Positions 50,578 to 59,801 of a DNA stretch of 64,000 nt are shown piece after piece; within the stretch, counting starts at the first letter, position 1; every line of letters starts with the position of its first letter. The stretch is from Stenotrophomonas maltophilia (GTDB taxonomy: Bacteria > Pseudomonadota > Gammaproteobacteria > Xanthomonadales > Xanthomonadaceae), in NCBI RefSeq assembly GCF_002799245.1, contig NZ_NEQV01000005.1:457474-521473 (forward strand), written 5' to 3'. Made by a program: the position numbers and the translations under genes. The notes beneath the pieces were generated by a model. The model had not been told where the DNA came from and ran no database searches. It worked only from the letters and a program-made list of their open reading frames with translations.

Positions 50578-51318
50578 TCAGTGCAGGAAGCCGGAGAGGT
50601 TGGTTTCGATGTTGCGCGGGTTCTCGCCCTGTGCGATCGAGATCAGGCCTTCGATGACCATTTCGCGGTCACGCGTGTTGTGCGAGATCACGCTCTTGAG
50701 CTTGGCGGCGATCGGCAGGAACAGCAGGTTGGCCGAGGCGATGCCGTAGATGGTGGCGGTGAACGCGGCGGCGATGCCGTGGCCGAGCTTGCTCGGGTCG
50801 GCCAGGTTCTTCATCACCGCGATCAGGCCGAGCACGGCGCCGATGATGCCGAGCGTCGGTGCGTAGATGCCCATCGCTTCGAAGACCTTGGCACCGGCCT
50901 GGTCCTGGTGTTCCTGGCTGCCCAGTTCGATTTCCAGCATGTGCCGCATCGATTCGGGCTCGACACCGTCCACCAGCAGCTGCAGGCCCTTGCGCAGGAA
51001 CGGGTCCTGCTGCGCTTCCACCTGCGATTCCAGGCCCAGCAGGCCCTGGCGGCGGGCGATGTTGCTCCACTCGACGATCTGCTGGATCAACTCGCGGCGA
51101 TCGCTGTGCGGCGGGCGCACGACCCAGCGCACGATCCTGAAGGCATGCTTGAACACCGCCGGCGAGGTGTGCAGCAGGATCGCGGCCACGGTGCCGACGA
51201 TGACGATCACGAACGCCGCAGGCGACCACAACGACGCCAGGCCGGCGCCCTTGAGGATGCTGCCACCGACCAGCGAGGCCAGGGCGAGAAAGAGTCCAAT
51301 GAGGCTGAGTCTATCCAT
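50578..51318 (-). CDS. motC: Flagellar motor stator protein MotC (MotA-like)
   Basis: A 246-residue MotA-family protein with four TM segments and the cytoplasmic RQGLLGLESQVEAQQDPFLRKGL block; the PTLGIIGAVLGLIAVMKNL segment holds conserved pore prolines and glycines. The start MDRLSLIG at 51318 is chosen by family likeness; the GTG at 51357 would lie upstream of a sigma-28-like promoter (51326-51352). With this promoter the transcript would begin within a base or two of the ATG, and no Shine-Dalgarno is seen. Confidence 0.9.
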   Translation of the reverse strand: MDRLSLIGLFLALASLVGGSILKGAGLASLWSPAAFVIVIVGTVAAILLHTSPAVFKHAFRIVRWVVRPPHSDRRELIQQIVEWSNIARRQGLLGLESQVEAQQDPFLRKGLQLLVDGVEPESMRHMLEIELGSQEHQDQAGAKVFEAMGIYAPTLGIIGAVLGLIAVMKNLADPSKLGHGIAAAFTATIYGIASANLLFLPIAAKLKSVISHNTRDREMVIEGLISIAQGENPRNIETNLSGFLH

Positions 51319-51325
51319 GGATCCG

Positions 51326-51352
51326 GTATCGGCTTGTATGAATGGGACTTGA
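51326..51352 (-). promoter_or_regulatory. Sigma-28 promoter of motC
   Basis: Minus strand: -35 tcaagtcc (51345-51352), 11-bp spacer, -10 gccgatac (51326-51333). The motC ATG is 8 bp past the -10 box. Confidence 0.7.
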
Positions 51353-51408
51353 GACACCGGTACGGTCTACTGGTGCGACTTCACAGTTTTTCGGGTTCAG
51401 GAAGCGGG

Positions 51409-53259
51409 TCAGTCGTGCGGGCTGCGCAGGCCGTCCACATCCAGGATCAGGGCCATGCGACCATCGCCGATCAAGGTTGCACCGGCGTAACCGCGCAGGC
51501 CGCGCAGGGCTTTTGGCAGCGGCTTGATGACCACTTCCTCGCGCCCGCGCACCTGGTCCACGACCAGGCCGAAGCGCGCTTCACCGGCCTGCAGCACCAC
51601 GATCGTCAGCAGGGTCGACGCGGCCGGCGTCACATCCAGCCACTGGCGCAGATCGACCAGGGGCAGGGTGTGCGAACGGCGGTCGAGCACGGCGCGGCCA
51701 TCGAACCAGCCCAGCGAGGTGCGCGGTGCGTGCAGCACTTCCATCACGCGCGCCAACGGCAGCGCGTAGACATCCTCGCCAGCCTGCACCAGCAGGGTCG
51801 GCAGGATCGCCAGGGTGAGCGGCACGCGGATCAGGAAGCGGCTGCCGCGGCCCAGCTCCGACTGGATCTGGATCTGGCCACTGAGTTCGCGGATACGCGA
51901 CTGCACCACGTCCATGCCAACGCCGCGGCCGGAAATATCCGTGACCTGCTGCTTGGTCGAGAAGCCGGGCAGGAACACCAGGTGCAGGCACTCCTCGCTG
52001 CTGAGGCGGGCGGCGGCTTCCGGATCGATCAGGCCCTTCTCGCGCGCCTTCGCGCGCAGCTTTTCCGGGTCGATGCCGGCGCCATCGTCCTGCACCTCGA
52101 TGCTGACGTAGTCGCCTTCCTGCTGCGCCGACAGGCGGACATGGCCCATCCGCGGCTTGCCCTGTGCCTCGCGCAGGTCGGGCATTTCCACGCCGTGGTC
52201 GATGGCGTTGCGGACCAGGTGCACCAGCGGGTCGGCCAGTGCCTCGACCAGGTTGCGGTCGAGCTCGGTCTCGGCGCCGATCAGCTCCAGGTCCACTTCC
52301 TTCTTCAGCGAGCGGGCGACGTCGCGGGCAACCTTGGGGAAGCGCGAGAACACCTTGCCCACCGGCTGCATGCGGGTACGCATCACCGCCGACTGCAGGC
52401 GTGCGGTGGCGATGTCCAGGGTGGACACGGCGCGATCCAGTTCTTCGTCGCGCAGGCGCGCACGCAGGGTCTTGAGCCGGTTGCGCGACAGCACCAGTTC
52501 GCCGATCAGGTTGACGATCGCATCCAGGCGCTTGGTGTCCACGCGCACGGTGTGTTCGGCCTCGGCCAGCGGCTTGGCGGCCGGCTTAGCCGCCGCTGCC
52601 GCTGCCGGTGGGGCAGCCGGGCGCGGGGCAGCGATCGGTGCCGGTGCCACCGCAGCGGCCGGCGTGGCACCCGGCGCAGCACCACCGTGCAACTGGTCGA
52701 GCAGGGCTTCGAATTCGTCTTCGCTGATCAGCCCGTCGTCAGCCTTCTTCGCCGGCGCGACCGCAGTCGGCGCATTGCCGCCATGCAGCTGGTCGAGCAG
52801 GGCCTCGAACTCGTCATCGGTGATCAGGTCGCTGCCTGCGGACGCGGGCGCGGCTGCCGCGACCGGTGCAGCGGTGCCCGCCCCGTGCATGTCGAACTGC
52901 GCGATCAGGTCCGGCGGCGCATAGCCCGGCTCGGTGCCGGAAGACACCGCGTCCAGCATCGACTGCAGGTAGTCCAGCGATTGCTGGGCCGCGTCGAAGT
53001 GGTGGGCCTGCAGCACGGCCTGGCCGGCACGCGCGATGCCCAGCGCTTCTTCGGCGGCGTGGCACAGCTCGACCATGGCGGTGACACCGAGGAAGCCGGC
53101 GCCGCCCTTGAGCGTGTGATAGCCACGGAACACTGCATTGAGCTGCTCGGTGTCCTGCGGTGCCTGCTCCAGCGACACCAGCTGTTCGCCGAGGCGATCC
53201 AGGATTTCCTGTGCCTCGATGATGAAATCGGCAGTGATGTCGTCGGATACCGCGCTCAT
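51409..53259 (-). CDS. cheA: Chemotaxis histidine kinase CheA (flagellar cluster copy)
   Basis: A 616-residue CheA. HPt H48 in FRGYHTLKGGAGFLG. Residues 144-161 and 175-193 carry a duplicated DEFEALLDQLHGG motif in a flexible linker, also seen in Pseudomonas CheA and probably a docking motif for CheY or CheZ. Then come dimerisation (RLDAIVNLIGELVLSRNRL), ATPase (LVHLVRNAIDHGVEMP; GRGVGMDVVQSRIREL) and the CheW-like domain. The start at 53259 is chosen by the MSAVSDD family start. It follows cheZ by 2 bp, giving the order cheY-cheZ-cheA. Confidence 0.96.
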   Translation of the reverse strand: MSAVSDDITADFIIEAQEILDRLGEQLVSLEQAPQDTEQLNAVFRGYHTLKGGAGFLGVTAMVELCHAAEEALGIARAGQAVLQAHHFDAAQQSLDYLQSMLDAVSSGTEPGYAPPDLIAQFDMHGAGTAAPVAAAAPASAGSDLITDDEFEALLDQLHGGNAPTAVAPAKKADDGLISEDEFEALLDQLHGGAAPGATPAAAVAPAPIAAPRPAAPPAAAAAAKPAAKPLAEAEHTVRVDTKRLDAIVNLIGELVLSRNRLKTLRARLRDEELDRAVSTLDIATARLQSAVMRTRMQPVGKVFSRFPKVARDVARSLKKEVDLELIGAETELDRNLVEALADPLVHLVRNAIDHGVEMPDLREAQGKPRMGHVRLSAQQEGDYVSIEVQDDGAGIDPEKLRAKAREKGLIDPEAAARLSSEECLHLVFLPGFSTKQQVTDISGRGVGMDVVQSRIRELSGQIQIQSELGRGSRFLIRVPLTLAILPTLLVQAGEDVYALPLARVMEVLHAPRTSLGWFDGRAVLDRRSHTLPLVDLRQWLDVTPAASTLLTIVVLQAGEARFGLVVDQVRGREEVVIKPLPKALRGLRGYAGATLIGDGRMALILDVDGLRSPHD

Positions 53260-53261
53260 GC

Positions 53262-53867
53262 TTACAGCCCCAGATCCGACAACAGGTCGTCGGCGTCGTT
53301 CTGCGAGACCGCGTGGCGGTCCAGTCCCTTCAGTGCCGGCCCGGCCAGTTCCGGGTCGGTGCGATGCTGTTCCGGCGGCAGGCCGAGCGCGCCGAAGCCT
53401 TCGTGCACGCGGCGGACGATGCCGACCACGCGACGGATGATCTGCCCGGTCAGGTCCTGGTAGCTCTGCGTCAGGGCGATCTCGGTGAGGTTGTGGCGGA
53501 TGCGCTCGAGCTGCGCGTCCTGGCCCGGCTGCAGGCCTTCGGCGCGCAGCTGTTCGGTCAGGCTGCGGCATTCCTCGGCCAGGTCCAGGGTGCGGTGGGT
53601 GGCCTGTTCGGTCATCGCCACCACGTGGTCCAGGCGCGCGCAGGCATCGTCCAGTTCGCCGGCCTCGCTGGGCACGGTCGGCAGTTCACCCAGCGCCTGT
53701 CCCAACTCGCGGGCCAGCCGCGAGAGGCCGCTCATCATCGGCTGCGTGCGCAGCGCGACCAGTCCGTCGATGCGTTGCCGCCACGCGGCTTCGTCACCGG
53801 ACTCCAATGCGTCCAGGGCTTCCTGCAGGCGCAGGGCGAGGGCGTTCCTGTCGACCGTGGTATCCAT
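53262..53867 (-). CDS. cheZ: CheY phosphatase
   Basis: A 201-residue all-helical CheZ. The active region is LTQSYQDLTGQIIRRVVGIV with the conserved Asp-Gln (QDLTGQ), and the C-terminal SQNDADDLLSDLGL is the CheY-binding tail. It speeds CheY-P dephosphorylation. It overlaps the cheY stop by one base. Confidence 0.93.
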   Translation of the reverse strand: MDTTVDRNALALRLQEALDALESGDEAAWRQRIDGLVALRTQPMMSGLSRLARELGQALGELPTVPSEAGELDDACARLDHVVAMTEQATHRTLDLAEECRSLTEQLRAEGLQPGQDAQLERIRHNLTEIALTQSYQDLTGQIIRRVVGIVRRVHEGFGALGLPPEQHRTDPELAGPALKGLDRHAVSQNDADDLLSDLGL

Positions 53868-54259
53868 CAGGCGCTGGCCGCCAGGCGTTCGAAGATCTTG
53901 CCCAGCTTCTCTTCCAGGGTCTGCGCGGTGAACGGCTTGATGATGTAACCATTGACGCCGCTCTGGGCGGCTTCGATGATCTGCTCGCGCTTGGCCTCGG
54001 CGGTGACCATCAACACCGGCAGCGTCTTCAGCTTGGCGTCGGCGCGGATCGCCTTGAGCAGCTCGATGCCGGTCATCACCGGCATGTTCCAGTCGGTGAC
54101 CACGAAGTCGAACGGCTGGCTCTGCAGCAGCGACAGTGCGGCATGCCCGTCCTCGGCTTCGGCGGTGTTGGTGAAGCCCAGATCGCCCAGCAGATTCTTG
54201 ACGATTCGACGCATGGTCGAGAAGTCGTCGACGATCAGGATGCGCATGTTCTTGTTCAA
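53867..54259 (-). CDS. cheY: Chemotaxis response regulator CheY
   Basis: A 130-residue CheY with the classic block [22 protein letters not shown], phospho-acceptor D56 in [13 protein letters not shown], Thr in [11 protein letters not shown] and Lys in [11 protein letters not shown]. It closely resembles E. coli CheY and is the likely motor-binding regulator. It lies 57 bp after fliA, in a gap without a clear terminator. Confidence 0.96.
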   Translation of the reverse strand: MNKNMRILIVDDFSTMRRIVKNLLGDLGFTNTAEAEDGHAALSLLQSQPFDFVVTDWNMPVMTGIELLKAIRADAKLKTLPVLMVTAEAKREQIIEAAQSGVNGYIIKPFTAQTLEEKLGKIFERLAASA

Positions 54260-54316
54260 AGCAGAGTTCCTTTGTTGTTCATTCCGGGCGGCCGGGGGCA
54301 GCCGCCTCGGGGATGT

Positions 54317-55060
54317 TCATTCTTCCAGGCCGGCGTCGACGGCCTCGAATATCTTCAGGCGGCCGCGCAGGCGCAGCACGGCCTGGCCATGGATCTGGCA
54401 GACCCGCGACTCGCTCACGCCGAGCACTGCGCCGATCTCCTTCAGGTTCAGCTCCTGCTCGTAGTAGAGCGAGAGCACCAGCTGTTCGCGCTCGGGCAGG
54501 TGGCCGATGGCCTTGCCCAGCTCGCGGCCGAATTCGCCGCGCTCCAGCACCTGCTGCGGGGTCGGGCCACCCTGGGCGACCGTGTCCAGCTCGCCCTGGT
54601 CTTCGATGCGCGATTCCAGGCTCAGCACCTGGCCGCGGGCCGCGTCTTCCATCAGGCGCAGGTACTCGGGCAGCGGCATCTCCATCGCGGCGGCCACTTC
54701 GGTGGCGCTGGCGGCACGGCCGCTGCTCTGTTCCAGGCGGCGGATGGTGGCAGCGGCATCGCGGGCACGGCGGTGCACCGAGCGCGGCACCCAGTCGCCA
54801 CGGCGGATTTCGTCGATCATCGAGCCGCGGATGCGGATCGAGGCGTAGGTCTCGAACGAGGCCCCCTGATCGGCGTCGTAGCTGCGCGAGGCCTCGATCA
54901 GGCCCATCATGCCGGCCTGGATCAGGTCATCGACCTCGACGCTGGCCGGCAGGCGTGCGGCCAGGTGGTGGGCGATGCGCCGCACCAGGTCCGAATGCTG
55001 GGCGATGACCTCGTTGGCCGCCGTGCGCTGGACCTCCCGGTACTGGGCTGCGCCTTTCAT
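54317..55060 (-). CDS. fliA: RNA polymerase sigma-28 factor for flagellar operons
   Basis: A 247-residue sigma factor. Region 2 includes VEVDDLIQAGMMGLIEASRSYD and FETYASIRIRGSMIDEIRRGDWVPRS, typical of FliA. Region 4 is LPEREQLVLSLYYEQELNLKEIGAVLGVSESRVCQIH. It directs late flagellar and chemotaxis promoters, of which at least six candidates lie downstream in this window. Its start overlaps the flhG stop. Confidence 0.97.
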   Translation of the reverse strand: MKGAAQYREVQRTAANEVIAQHSDLVRRIAHHLAARLPASVEVDDLIQAGMMGLIEASRSYDADQGASFETYASIRIRGSMIDEIRRGDWVPRSVHRRARDAAATIRRLEQSSGRAASATEVAAAMEMPLPEYLRLMEDAARGQVLSLESRIEDQGELDTVAQGGPTPQQVLERGEFGRELGKAIGHLPEREQLVLSLYYEQELNLKEIGAVLGVSESRVCQIHGQAVLRLRGRLKIFEAVDAGLEE

Positions 55061-55944
55061 GCGGCCACCCCGCGCTGCTTGAGGATGCGTTCAAGGAAGA
55101 ACTCGACGCCACCACGCGGTTCGGTGGGCGCCTGCCAGCGTGCGGTGCGCCGTGCGATCTCGGTGATCGCCAGTGCCGCCGGGCTGGACGGATAGGCCTT
55201 CACCACCGGCTGCTGGCGCTGCACCGACAGGCGCAGCCAGTCATCCTGCGGCACGCAGCCCAGGTAGTTCAGCGAGACATCGGCGAGGAATTTTTCGCAG
55301 ACGCGGGTCAGCTTCTCGTACAGCACGCGGCCTTCGTTGGGGTCGCGCACCATGTTGGCCACCACCTGGATGCGGTCCACGCCGCGTTCGCGCGACAGCA
55401 CCTTGATCAGCGCGTAGGCGTCGGTGATCGAGGCCGGTTCGTCGCAGACCACCACCACGGTGTCCTGTGCGGCCTGGCAGAAGGTCAGCACGCCATCGGT
55501 GATGCCGGCGGCGGTGTCGACCACCATGATGTCCAGTTCGCGCTCCAGCTCGGAGAACACGTTGACCAGGCCGACGTGCTCGGCCGGGGCCAGCTCGGCC
55601 ATGTGCCGGCGGCCGGATGCGGCCGGGACCACCAGCACGCCGTTCGGGCCCTCGACGATGACGTCGTCCAGCGAGCAGCGCCCGGCGACCAGGTCGGCCA
55701 GGGTGAAGGTGGGGTTCAGCCCCAGGATCACGTCGATGTTGGCCAGGCCGAGGTCGGCGTCCAGCAGCAGCGTGCGCTTGCCCATGCCGGCCAGCGCCAC
55801 GGCCAGGTTGGCCGACACGTTGGTCTTGCCCACGCCGCCCTTGCCGCCGGTCACCGCAATGGTGCGCACAGGGCCGAGCGGCTCGCTGCGGGTGGCCGAC
55901 AGCGGGAAGGTCTTGGTCAGCTTGGCGTACTCACGCGACGGCAT
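55057..55944 (-). CDS. flhG: Flagellar number regulator, MinD-like ATPase
   Basis: A 295-residue FlhG/FleN. Deviant Walker A AVTGGKGGVGKTNVSANLAVALAG, switch II VVDTAAGITDGV and VVVCDEPASITDAYALIK match the family. With FlhF it restricts the cell to a single polar flagellum and in pseudomonads restrains the master regulator FleQ. The N-terminal extension (MPSREYAKLTKTFPLS) lacks the usual DQAxxLR motif that stimulates the FlhF GTPase. It overlaps flhF by 14 bp. Confidence 0.94.
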   Translation of the reverse strand: MPSREYAKLTKTFPLSATRSEPLGPVRTIAVTGGKGGVGKTNVSANLAVALAGMGKRTLLLDADLGLANIDVILGLNPTFTLADLVAGRCSLDDVIVEGPNGVLVVPAASGRRHMAELAPAEHVGLVNVFSELERELDIMVVDTAAGITDGVLTFCQAAQDTVVVVCDEPASITDAYALIKVLSRERGVDRIQVVANMVRDPNEGRVLYEKLTRVCEKFLADVSLNYLGCVPQDDWLRLSVQRQQPVVKAYPSSPAALAITEIARRTARWQAPTEPRGGVEFFLERILKQRGVAA

Positions 55945-57547
55945 GGTTCAACTCCGGGTTGCAGGGCATATCGGCCGCTCGGCGCAAATCTTCAAGGCGA
56001 AGTACAAGATTGGCTGCACTGGCGCGGTGCAGGTCGTCCGGAACGTCCTGGCCATCGGTCACCCAGGTGATCGGCAGGGCGTGGTCCACGGCCACCGACA
56101 GGGCGTTGCCGAAGCGGCCGGTCTCGTCCAGCTTGCTCAGCACCAGGCCCTGCAGGTTGGCGGCGCCGAAGCGCCGGACCACTTCGTCCATGTCGCCGAA
56201 GCTGGTGTTGGCCGGCAGCACCAGCAGGGTGCGGACCTGGCGGGCGGCACGCAGCCACTGCAGCTGGGCGGCCAGTGCACGGTCGCGCGGGCCCAGCCCG
56301 GCGGTGTCGATCAGCACCAGCTTGTAGTCCTTCAGGCGCTCCAGCAGCTGGTCCAGATCGGTGCCGCTGTTGGCCTCGTGCACGGCGATGCCGAGCTGGC
56401 GGCCGTAGCCGTACAGCTGTTCGCGGGCACCGATGCGGGTGGTGTCGGTGGTGACCAGGGCCACGTCACGCGGTGCATGCTTCTCGGCGAAGCGCGAGGC
56501 CAGCTTGGCGATGGTGGTGGTCTTGCCGGCGCCGGTCGGGCCGACCAGGGCGATCACGCCGCCTTCTTCCAGCGGGTCGACCGGGGCGATCGGCAGCTTG
56601 CGCGAGATCAGCCCCAGCATCAGGCCGCGACCGCGGTGGGCTTCGGTCTCCAGCGGGATCTGCATGGCCACGTCGCGGGCCAGGCCGGCGTCGAAGCCGT
56701 ATTCGTCCATCAGGTCCAGCGCGGTGGCGCGCACCGGGCAGCCACGCAGGCGCTCGTCGGTGAAGCGGTTCATCTCGCGCTCGATCACCTGGCGCATGCC
56801 GGCCACTTCCTGGCGCAGCTGGCGGATCTCGGCATCGTCCTGGGCAACCACGGTCAGCACCGGCGCCGGGGCGAGCGTGGGCTCCGGCGCGGTATCGACG
56901 ATGGCATCGGCCAACGCCGGTTCGCTGGCGGCGTTGGCCGGCTGCGCGTCGGCTGCGGCTACGGTCGGCAGCGGCGGCGGCTGCACCGCCGCCGGCGCAC
57001 TTTCGTGATGCGCCTGGTGCGGCGGATCGATCTGGAAGCGGGCGCGCTGGGCCGGCACGGTGGCGGCCGGTGCGACGATGGCTTCGGCGAACGGGGCGAA
57101 GACCTGTTCCGGCAGTGCCGGTTCGTTGACGGCAGCACGCGCGAGGGTGGCGGCGAAGCCGGTGCTGCCACGGGTCGGCACGATCTCGTCGGCGCTGTCC
57201 AGGGTGCGGCCGGTGGCACCGACCGCAGCGCGGGCGAGGGCGGCCACCGCCGAGGTGGTGGCGGCGACCGGTTCCGGCGCCGGGGTGGTGCTGCGGCGGC
57301 GGGTGACCGCGGCGATCACCGCGTCGGCGGCGGTGCGCGGCTTGGGTGCCGGCGGCGGTGCGACGTCACGGCGCGAGGCTTCCAGTGCACGCTGCACGGC
57401 GCTCTCGTCGTAGTTGGCGGCGGCGACGATCTCGATGCCTTCCTCGATCCGGCGGTTGGACAGGATCACGGCGTCAGGACCATGTTCCTTGCGCACCAGG
57501 TTCATGGCCGAGCGCATGTCGGCGGCGACGAATCGTTTGATTTTCAT
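55931..57547 (-). CDS. flhF: Flagellar SRP-type GTPase
   Basis: A 538-residue FlhF. The N-terminal block MKIKRFVAADMRSAMNLVRKEHGPDAVIL is followed by a long Ala/Pro-rich B domain (about 60-270) and an SRP-like NG domain with VALVGPTGAGKTTTIAKLASRF and VLIDTAGLGPRD. It sets the polar site of flagellum assembly. Start MKIKRF at 57547 is preferred; the frame reaches 57613 but that part has no likeness. Confidence 0.94.
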   Translation of the reverse strand: MKIKRFVAADMRSAMNLVRKEHGPDAVILSNRRIEEGIEIVAAANYDESAVQRALEASRRDVAPPPAPKPRTAADAVIAAVTRRRSTTPAPEPVAATTSAVAALARAAVGATGRTLDSADEIVPTRGSTGFAATLARAAVNEPALPEQVFAPFAEAIVAPAATVPAQRARFQIDPPHQAHHESAPAAVQPPPLPTVAAADAQPANAASEPALADAIVDTAPEPTLAPAPVLTVVAQDDAEIRQLRQEVAGMRQVIEREMNRFTDERLRGCPVRATALDLMDEYGFDAGLARDVAMQIPLETEAHRGRGLMLGLISRKLPIAPVDPLEEGGVIALVGPTGAGKTTTIAKLASRFAEKHAPRDVALVTTDTTRIGAREQLYGYGRQLGIAVHEANSGTDLDQLLERLKDYKLVLIDTAGLGPRDRALAAQLQWLRAARQVRTLLVLPANTSFGDMDEVVRRFGAANLQGLVLSKLDETGRFGNALSVAVDHALPITWVTDGQDVPDDLHRASAANLVLRLEDLRRAADMPCNPELNHAVA

Positions 57548-57692
57548 GCTGTGGTCACGGGACGAAGACGGCGGGGTGGCGGTCGGAGAACTCGGGTGGT
57601 CGGTGGTCTGCACGGTGCGGGTTCCCCTTGGTATCTGTCTGTTGCGTTGGTTCGTGGGTGGTGTCTGTTTTCTGGCGCATCGGTGGGCGCCG

Positions 57693-59801
57693 TCAGCTGA
57701 TCGTTCCGACCAGCTTCAGGCGCTTGTCCTCCGGCACCTCGCTGTAGGCCAGGACCGACAGCGACGGAACGCTGTGGCGGACCAGGCGGGCCAGCGCGGC
57801 GCGCACCGGGCCCGGTACCAGCACGACCGCCGGCTCGTTGCGGGCTTCCTGCTTGCTGACACATTCGGCCAGGCTCTGGTGCAGTCGCTCAGCGAGTCCG
57901 GGTTCCAGCGCGGCGCCGTTGCCCTGCGTGGACTCCTGCAAGACACGTTCCAATTGCGGGTTGAGGGTGAACACCGGCAGCTCCGCCGACATTCCGGCGA
58001 TCTCCTGCACGATGAAGCGGCCCAGCGCGGTGCGCACGGCAGCGGTCAGCATGGCCGGGTCCTGGCTGCTGGGAGCATGCTCGACCAGCGATTCGGCGAT
58101 CTTGCGCAGCTGGCGGATCGGAATGCGCTCGACCAGCAGGTTCTGCAGCACGCGCACCACCGCCGACAGCGGCAGCGCCTTCGGCGTCAGATCTTCGACG
58201 AGCTTGGGCGCGCTCTTGGCCAGGTTGGCCAGCAGGTGCTGCACTTCTTCGTGGCCCAGCAGTTCCGGCGCGTGCTCGCGGATCAGGTGCGACAGGTGGG
58301 TGGCGACCACGGTGGCCGGGTCGACCACCGTGTAGCCCAGCGTTTCGGCCTGGGCACGCTGGTGCGGCTGGATCCAGGTGGCATCCAGGCCGAACGCGGG
58401 GTCCTTGCCGGCGATGCCTTCCAGCGCGCCAAGGGCGCTGCCGGGGTCCAGCGCCAGCTCACGGTCGGGGTGGATCTCGGCGGTGGCCACCGGCACGCCA
58501 TGCACCAGCACGCGGTAGCCGTTGGCGGGCAGTTCCAGGTTGTCGCGGATGTGAACCGACGGGATCAGGAAACCGACATCCTGGGTCAGCTTGCGGCGCA
58601 CGCCCTTGATGCGCGCCATCAGTTCGCCGCCCTGGTTGCTGTCCACCAGCGGAATCAGCCGATAGCCGACCTCCAGGCCCAGCGGATCGACCGGGCGCAG
58701 TTCGTCCCAGCTCAGTTCGGCGGTCGGCGCCGCTGCGGCCGGGCGGCCCAGTGCATTGAGCGCGGCGGCCTCATTGCCACCGCCCGCGGCATCGGCGGCC
58801 GGTGCCTTGCCCTTGCGGTACACCTTCCAGGCGATGAAGCCGAGGATGGCGGACAGCGTCAGGAAAGCGACGTTGGGCATGCCCGGCACCAGGCCGACCA
58901 CGCCGATGATGCCGGCGGTGATCGCCAGTGCGCGATACTGGCCGAACACCTGGCCGGTCATGGCCTGGGCCATGTCCTGCGAGCGCGAGGCACGGGTAAC
59001 CAGCATCGCCACCGCGCTGGAGACCAGCAGGGCCGGCAGCTGCGCCACCAGGCCGTCACCGATCGACAGCAGGGTGTAGGTGGCAGCGGCGTCGCCGAAC
59101 GGCATGCCATGCTGCAGCACGCCCACGGCCAGGCCGCCAAGCATGTTGATGAACAGGATCAGGATGCCGGCGATGGCGTCGCCGCGGATGAACTTGCTGG
59201 CACCGTCCATCGCACCGTAGAAGTCGGCTTCCTCGCGGACTTCCTCGCGGCGCAGCTTGGCTTCTTCACGCGTCAGCAAACCGGCGTTGAGATCGGCGTC
59301 GATCGCCATCTGCTTGCCGGGCATCGCGTCCAGGATGAAGCGCGCGGTCACTTCCGAGACGCGGCCGGCGCCCTTGGTGATCACCACGAAGTTGATGATG
59401 GTCAGGATCGCGAACACCACGATGCCGACCGCGTAGTTGCCGCCGATCACGAATTCGCCGAAGGCGGCGATGACCTTGCCCGCGGCGTCGTGGCCGTTCT
59501 GGCCGTTGAGCAGGATGACGCGGGTGGAGGCCACGTTCAGTGCCAGCCGCAGCATGGTGGTGATCAGCAGCACGATCGGGAAGATGGTGAAGTCCAGCGG
59601 GCGCTTCACGTAGACCACCGCCAGCAGCACCATCAGCGAGATGGCGATGTTGAAGGTGAACAGCGCATCCAGCACCGGCGCGGCCAGCGGCACCACCACC
59701 ATGGCCAGCAGGGCCAGCACGATCAGCGGCGCGCCAAGGCCCTGGCGGATCATTTCCAGGGCGCGGCGGGTGTTGAACCCGGTGGAGGGCTGGGCGCTCA
59801 C
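57693..59801 (-). CDS. flhA: Flagellar export apparatus protein FlhA
   Basis: A 702-residue FlhA. About eight TM segments lie in the first 330 residues. The family signature with VKGDAI-like SKFIRGDAIAGILILFINMLGG lies in the cytoplasmic loop region, and the C-terminal domain binds export chaperones. It starts with GTG overlapping the flhB stop (GTGA). Confidence 0.96.
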   Translation of the reverse strand: MSAQPSTGFNTRRALEMIRQGLGAPLIVLALLAMVVVPLAAPVLDALFTFNIAISLMVLLAVVYVKRPLDFTIFPIVLLITTMLRLALNVASTRVILLNGQNGHDAAGKVIAAFGEFVIGGNYAVGIVVFAILTIINFVVITKGAGRVSEVTARFILDAMPGKQMAIDADLNAGLLTREEAKLRREEVREEADFYGAMDGASKFIRGDAIAGILILFINMLGGLAVGVLQHGMPFGDAAATYTLLSIGDGLVAQLPALLVSSAVAMLVTRASRSQDMAQAMTGQVFGQYRALAITAGIIGVVGLVPGMPNVAFLTLSAILGFIAWKVYRKGKAPAADAAGGGNEAAALNALGRPAAAAPTAELSWDELRPVDPLGLEVGYRLIPLVDSNQGGELMARIKGVRRKLTQDVGFLIPSVHIRDNLELPANGYRVLVHGVPVATAEIHPDRELALDPGSALGALEGIAGKDPAFGLDATWIQPHQRAQAETLGYTVVDPATVVATHLSHLIREHAPELLGHEEVQHLLANLAKSAPKLVEDLTPKALPLSAVVRVLQNLLVERIPIRQLRKIAESLVEHAPSSQDPAMLTAAVRTALGRFIVQEIAGMSAELPVFTLNPQLERVLQESTQGNGAALEPGLAERLHQSLAECVSKQEARNEPAVVLVPGPVRAALARLVRHSVPSLSVLAYSEVPEDKRLKLVGTIS

